Shown here in pieces: positions 62,266 to 64,000 of a DNA stretch of 64,000 nucleotides. How positions within the stretch are numbered: the stretch's first letter is position 1; each line of letters starts with the position of its first letter. A program made the translations under genes and the position numbers. Under the pieces are notes generated by a model, which saw only the letters and a program-made list of their open reading frames with translations, ran no database searches and had not been told where the DNA came from. Source of the DNA: Desulfovibrionaceae bacterium (GTDB lineage Bacteria > Desulfobacterota > Desulfovibrionia > Desulfovibrionales > Desulfovibrionaceae). The stretch covers positions 1-64,000 of the forward strand of contig JAHZEL010000007.1 of NCBI GenBank assembly GCA_019421865.1. The letters are read 5' to 3'.

Positions 62266-63321
62266 ATGAAGAAACTCTGTATTGTTGCAGGACTGCTCTC
62301 CATTGCCTGTATGCTAGTTACAGCTCCAGACTGTTATGCAGCCAGACCCATCCGCATGAAAATGACCACTCAGTATATGGACCGCCACGTTCTGGTCCAG
62401 AAAGTCTACAAACCATGGATAGAAGAAATCAAGAAGCGCACCAACGGTCGTGTCATCATTCAACTCTACAACCCTAACACCGTCATTCCTGACGCCGAGG
62501 TATGGAACGGCCTCATCAAGGATCAGATTGATCTGACGGACCACTATCTTGCCCGCTTCCCCGGAGTCTTCCCCGCGACGACCGTGACAGCCAATCTCCC
62601 TATGACCGTCACCACCAACGCTGCCGCCTCCGCCGCCATCTGGGAACTGGTCAACACAGTCCCGGAAATGAAGGACGAATTCAAGGACGTAAAGCTGTTG
62701 GCCATGCACTCCACCTCACCTTTCCAAGTCGTCACCTGTAAAAAGGAAGTCAAATCTCTCAACGACATGAAAGGACTCAAGTTCATTGTTGCTGGTAAGG
62801 ATTCCGGCCTCATCGCTAAAGGACTCGGCCTCGACTACATCATTCAGCCCGGTCCAGACATTTATATGGCTCTGAGCCGCAACATGGCTGACGGCGTCAT
62901 CTACTCCATTCCCGTTATCCGTTCCTACAAAGTGGATGAAGCAACAAAATATCTTTTCATGAGTTCGGCCATGACGACTACAGGTTTTGTCGCCATGAAC
63001 AAGGAACGCTGGGAATCGCTGCCCGACGATATCAAGCAGATTTTTGAAGAAACGACCGGTGAAGTCATGGTCAAGCGTCTTGGGCAAGTTCTTGATGAAG
63101 GAACAAGAGACGATCTGAACACCATGATAGCTAACGGCATGAAAGTAAACCAGATGGACCCGAAGGAACGTGACCTCTGGAAACAGCTTCTTGAGCCAGA
63201 AACAAAGGCTTCCTGGATGCGAGAAATCGAGGGCAAAATTTCTCCTGAACGCGCCAACGAAATTTATGATCAGGCCAAGGCCGTATTCGCCAAGTATGAG
63301 GCTGCCCTTTCCGCAAAATAA
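62266..63321 (+). CDS. TRAP transporter substrate-binding protein (DctP family)
   Basis: A 351-residue periplasmic protein with a signal peptide (MKKLCIVAGLLSIACMLVTA, cleavage near CYA-A). Family motifs include VIPDAEVWNGLIKDQIDLTD, LNDMKGLKFIVAGKDSG and a late GFVAMNKERWESLPDD. The usual Arg of the carboxylate-binding site (MKGLKIR) appears as MKGLKFI, so the ligand may not bind through a classical carboxylate contact. AAGGAGTGTCAC precedes the start. A sulfatase-superfamily enzyme follows in the same operon. Confidence 0.9.
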   Translation: MKKLCIVAGLLSIACMLVTAPDCYAARPIRMKMTTQYMDRHVLVQKVYKPWIEEIKKRTNGRVIIQLYNPNTVIPDAEVWNGLIKDQIDLTDHYLARFPGVFPATTVTANLPMTVTTNAAASAAIWELVNTVPEMKDEFKDVKLLAMHSTSPFQVVTCKKEVKSLNDMKGLKFIVAGKDSGLIAKGLGLDYIIQPGPDIYMALSRNMADGVIYSIPVIRSYKVDEATKYLFMSSAMTTTGFVAMNKERWESLPDDIKQIFEETTGEVMVKRLGQVLDEGTRDDLNTMIANGMKVNQMDPKERDLWKQLLEPETKASWMREIEGKISPERANEIYDQAKAVFAKYEAALSAK

Positions 63322-63371
63322 CTACCGGAAAGAGTTTATATAGAACATTCTAACCGATACGCGAGGATACT

Positions 63372-64000
63372 ATGATTAAGAACGCTATCGTCGTCATGTT
63401 TGACAGCCTGCAGTACAACTATCTGGGGTGTTACGGGAACGACTGGATTAAGACCCCCAACATCGATTACTTCGCCAAGGAAGGCATGGTATTTGAAAAT
63501 GCCTATTGTGAAGGTCTGCCTACCGTTCCCTGCCGCCGCGCCATGCATACCGGTCGCTATACGCTGCCCTTCGCCGGATGGGTTCCTCTTTCCTCCGACG
63601 ACACCACCATCGCCGACCTTTGCTGGGGCCGCCCCATTGATACCGCTCTTGTCTTCGACTGCCCCATGTACCGCCTGCCGAAGTTCGGTTATACCCGCGG
63701 ATTCGACAAAGTCTACTTCACGCACGGTCATGAAGCGGACGACTACTTCTACAGCGAAGACCCGCTGATTCACTTCGACCCCGATGACTTCGGTACTGAA
63801 CAGGCGAAGGAAGTCTATTCCGAGCGCAGAGGTGCAGGCGTTTATAAAGCGACGCGCAATGAATGGGCCAACTATCTGCGTATGCGCGAATTCGGTTATG
63901 GTGAAGAAGACCGCTATGTCACCCGCACCATGACTGCCGCCATCAACTACCTTGAAAAAGCTGACCGTAAGCACAGCTTCTTCCTGTGGGTCGACTCTTT
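63372..64000 (+). CDS. Sulfatase/alkaline phosphatase superfamily hydrolase, 3' end outside window
   Basis: The first 209 codons are present. The N terminus IVVMFDSLQYNYLGCYGNDW has the metal Asp11 and the NxCYG signature of the sulfatase fold, and KTPNIDYFAKEG follows. The active-site segment reads LPTVPCRRAMHTGR. Aligned on TGR and the Arg, the catalytic Cys/Ser position of C-x-P-x-R is Thr51 (T-V-P-C-R55), so formylglycine cannot form. Thr nucleophiles in this superfamily usually belong to phosphate ester or phosphonate enzymes. There is no signal peptide, so it acts inside the cell on what the TRAP system imports. GAGGATACT precedes the start. Confidence 0.85.
   Translation, partial: MIKNAIVVMFDSLQYNYLGCYGNDWIKTPNIDYFAKEGMVFENAYCEGLPTVPCRRAMHTGRYTLPFAGWVPLSSDDTTIADLCWGRPIDTALVFDCPMYRLPKFGYTRGFDKVYFTHGHEADDYFYSEDPLIHFDPDDFGTEQAKEVYSERRGAGVYKATRNEWANYLRMREFGYGEEDRYVTRTMTAAINYLEKADRKHSFFLWVDS

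Overview
The window is a GC-rich bacterial chromosome segment that looks like a Desulfovibrionaceae member, probably a gut or anaerobic sulfidogen. This is inferred from several tripartite TRAP transporters, AprA-like flavoproteins paired with ferredoxins, a membrane proton-pumping pyrophosphatase, FolE2, NikR, an oversized PEP synthase and a truncated autotransporter. No 16S gene is present, so the genus is not settled. Genes are dense and mostly arranged in short operons. One tRNA (Thr, CGT) is present. I saw no CRISPR array, complete insertion sequence or intact prophage.

Layout. 1-2910 (minus): an AprA-like flavoprotein, a two-cluster ferredoxin, a 45-residue membrane protein and a sodium/solute symporter cut by the window edge. 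3395-8942 (minus): an envelope cluster with an OmpR-type regulator and EnvZ-type kinase, two small proline-rich lipoproteins, an HtrA/Deg protease, a YajG-like lipoprotein and a small unknown protein. 9047-12084 (minus): a papain-like cysteine hydrolase, MurJ and IspH. 12355-20828: housekeeping genes metK, an Uup-type ABC-F ATPase, polA and hppA. 21038-24563 (plus): an MFS transporter coupled to a homocysteine S-methyltransferase, then NikR coupled to FolE2. 24692-26385: a structured leader followed by a PutP-type symporter. 26855-31387 (minus): GAPDH and PEP synthase, a gluconeogenic pair. 31873-33808: PhoB/PhoR-like genes behind a plausible Pho box. 33892-33967: tRNA-Thr.

34627-41964: a second AprA-like module, in which a GltD-like oxidoreductase with extra ferredoxin domains, an AprA-like flavoprotein and a TRAP transporter form one minus-strand operon. 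It is divergent from a CRP/FNR-family regulator, and a perfect palindrome sits at about -41.5 of the predicted operon promoter. 42481-45452 (minus): an N-acyl-D-amino-acid deacylase with a GltS-type symporter. 46232-48423: a secreted alpha/beta hydrolase, a truncated autotransporter and an XRE regulator. 48794-56470 (plus): a peptide-type ABC importer whose operon carries two phosphodiesterases, suggesting uptake and cleavage of a phosphodiester.

57064-64000 is the most unusual part. A sigma-54 activator is split into two reading frames at a canonical A_AAA_AAC slippery heptamer immediately before a stop codon. Its sensory half is extremely AT-rich while its AAA+ half resembles the rest of the window. 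It is divergent from a TRAP transporter (fused QM subunit plus binding protein) and an alkaline-phosphatase/sulfatase-superfamily hydrolase that has Thr where the sulfatase formylglycine Cys should be. A -24/-12 promoter precedes the TRAP genes, and a cluster of inverted repeats suitable for activator binding lies about 110 bp upstream of it.
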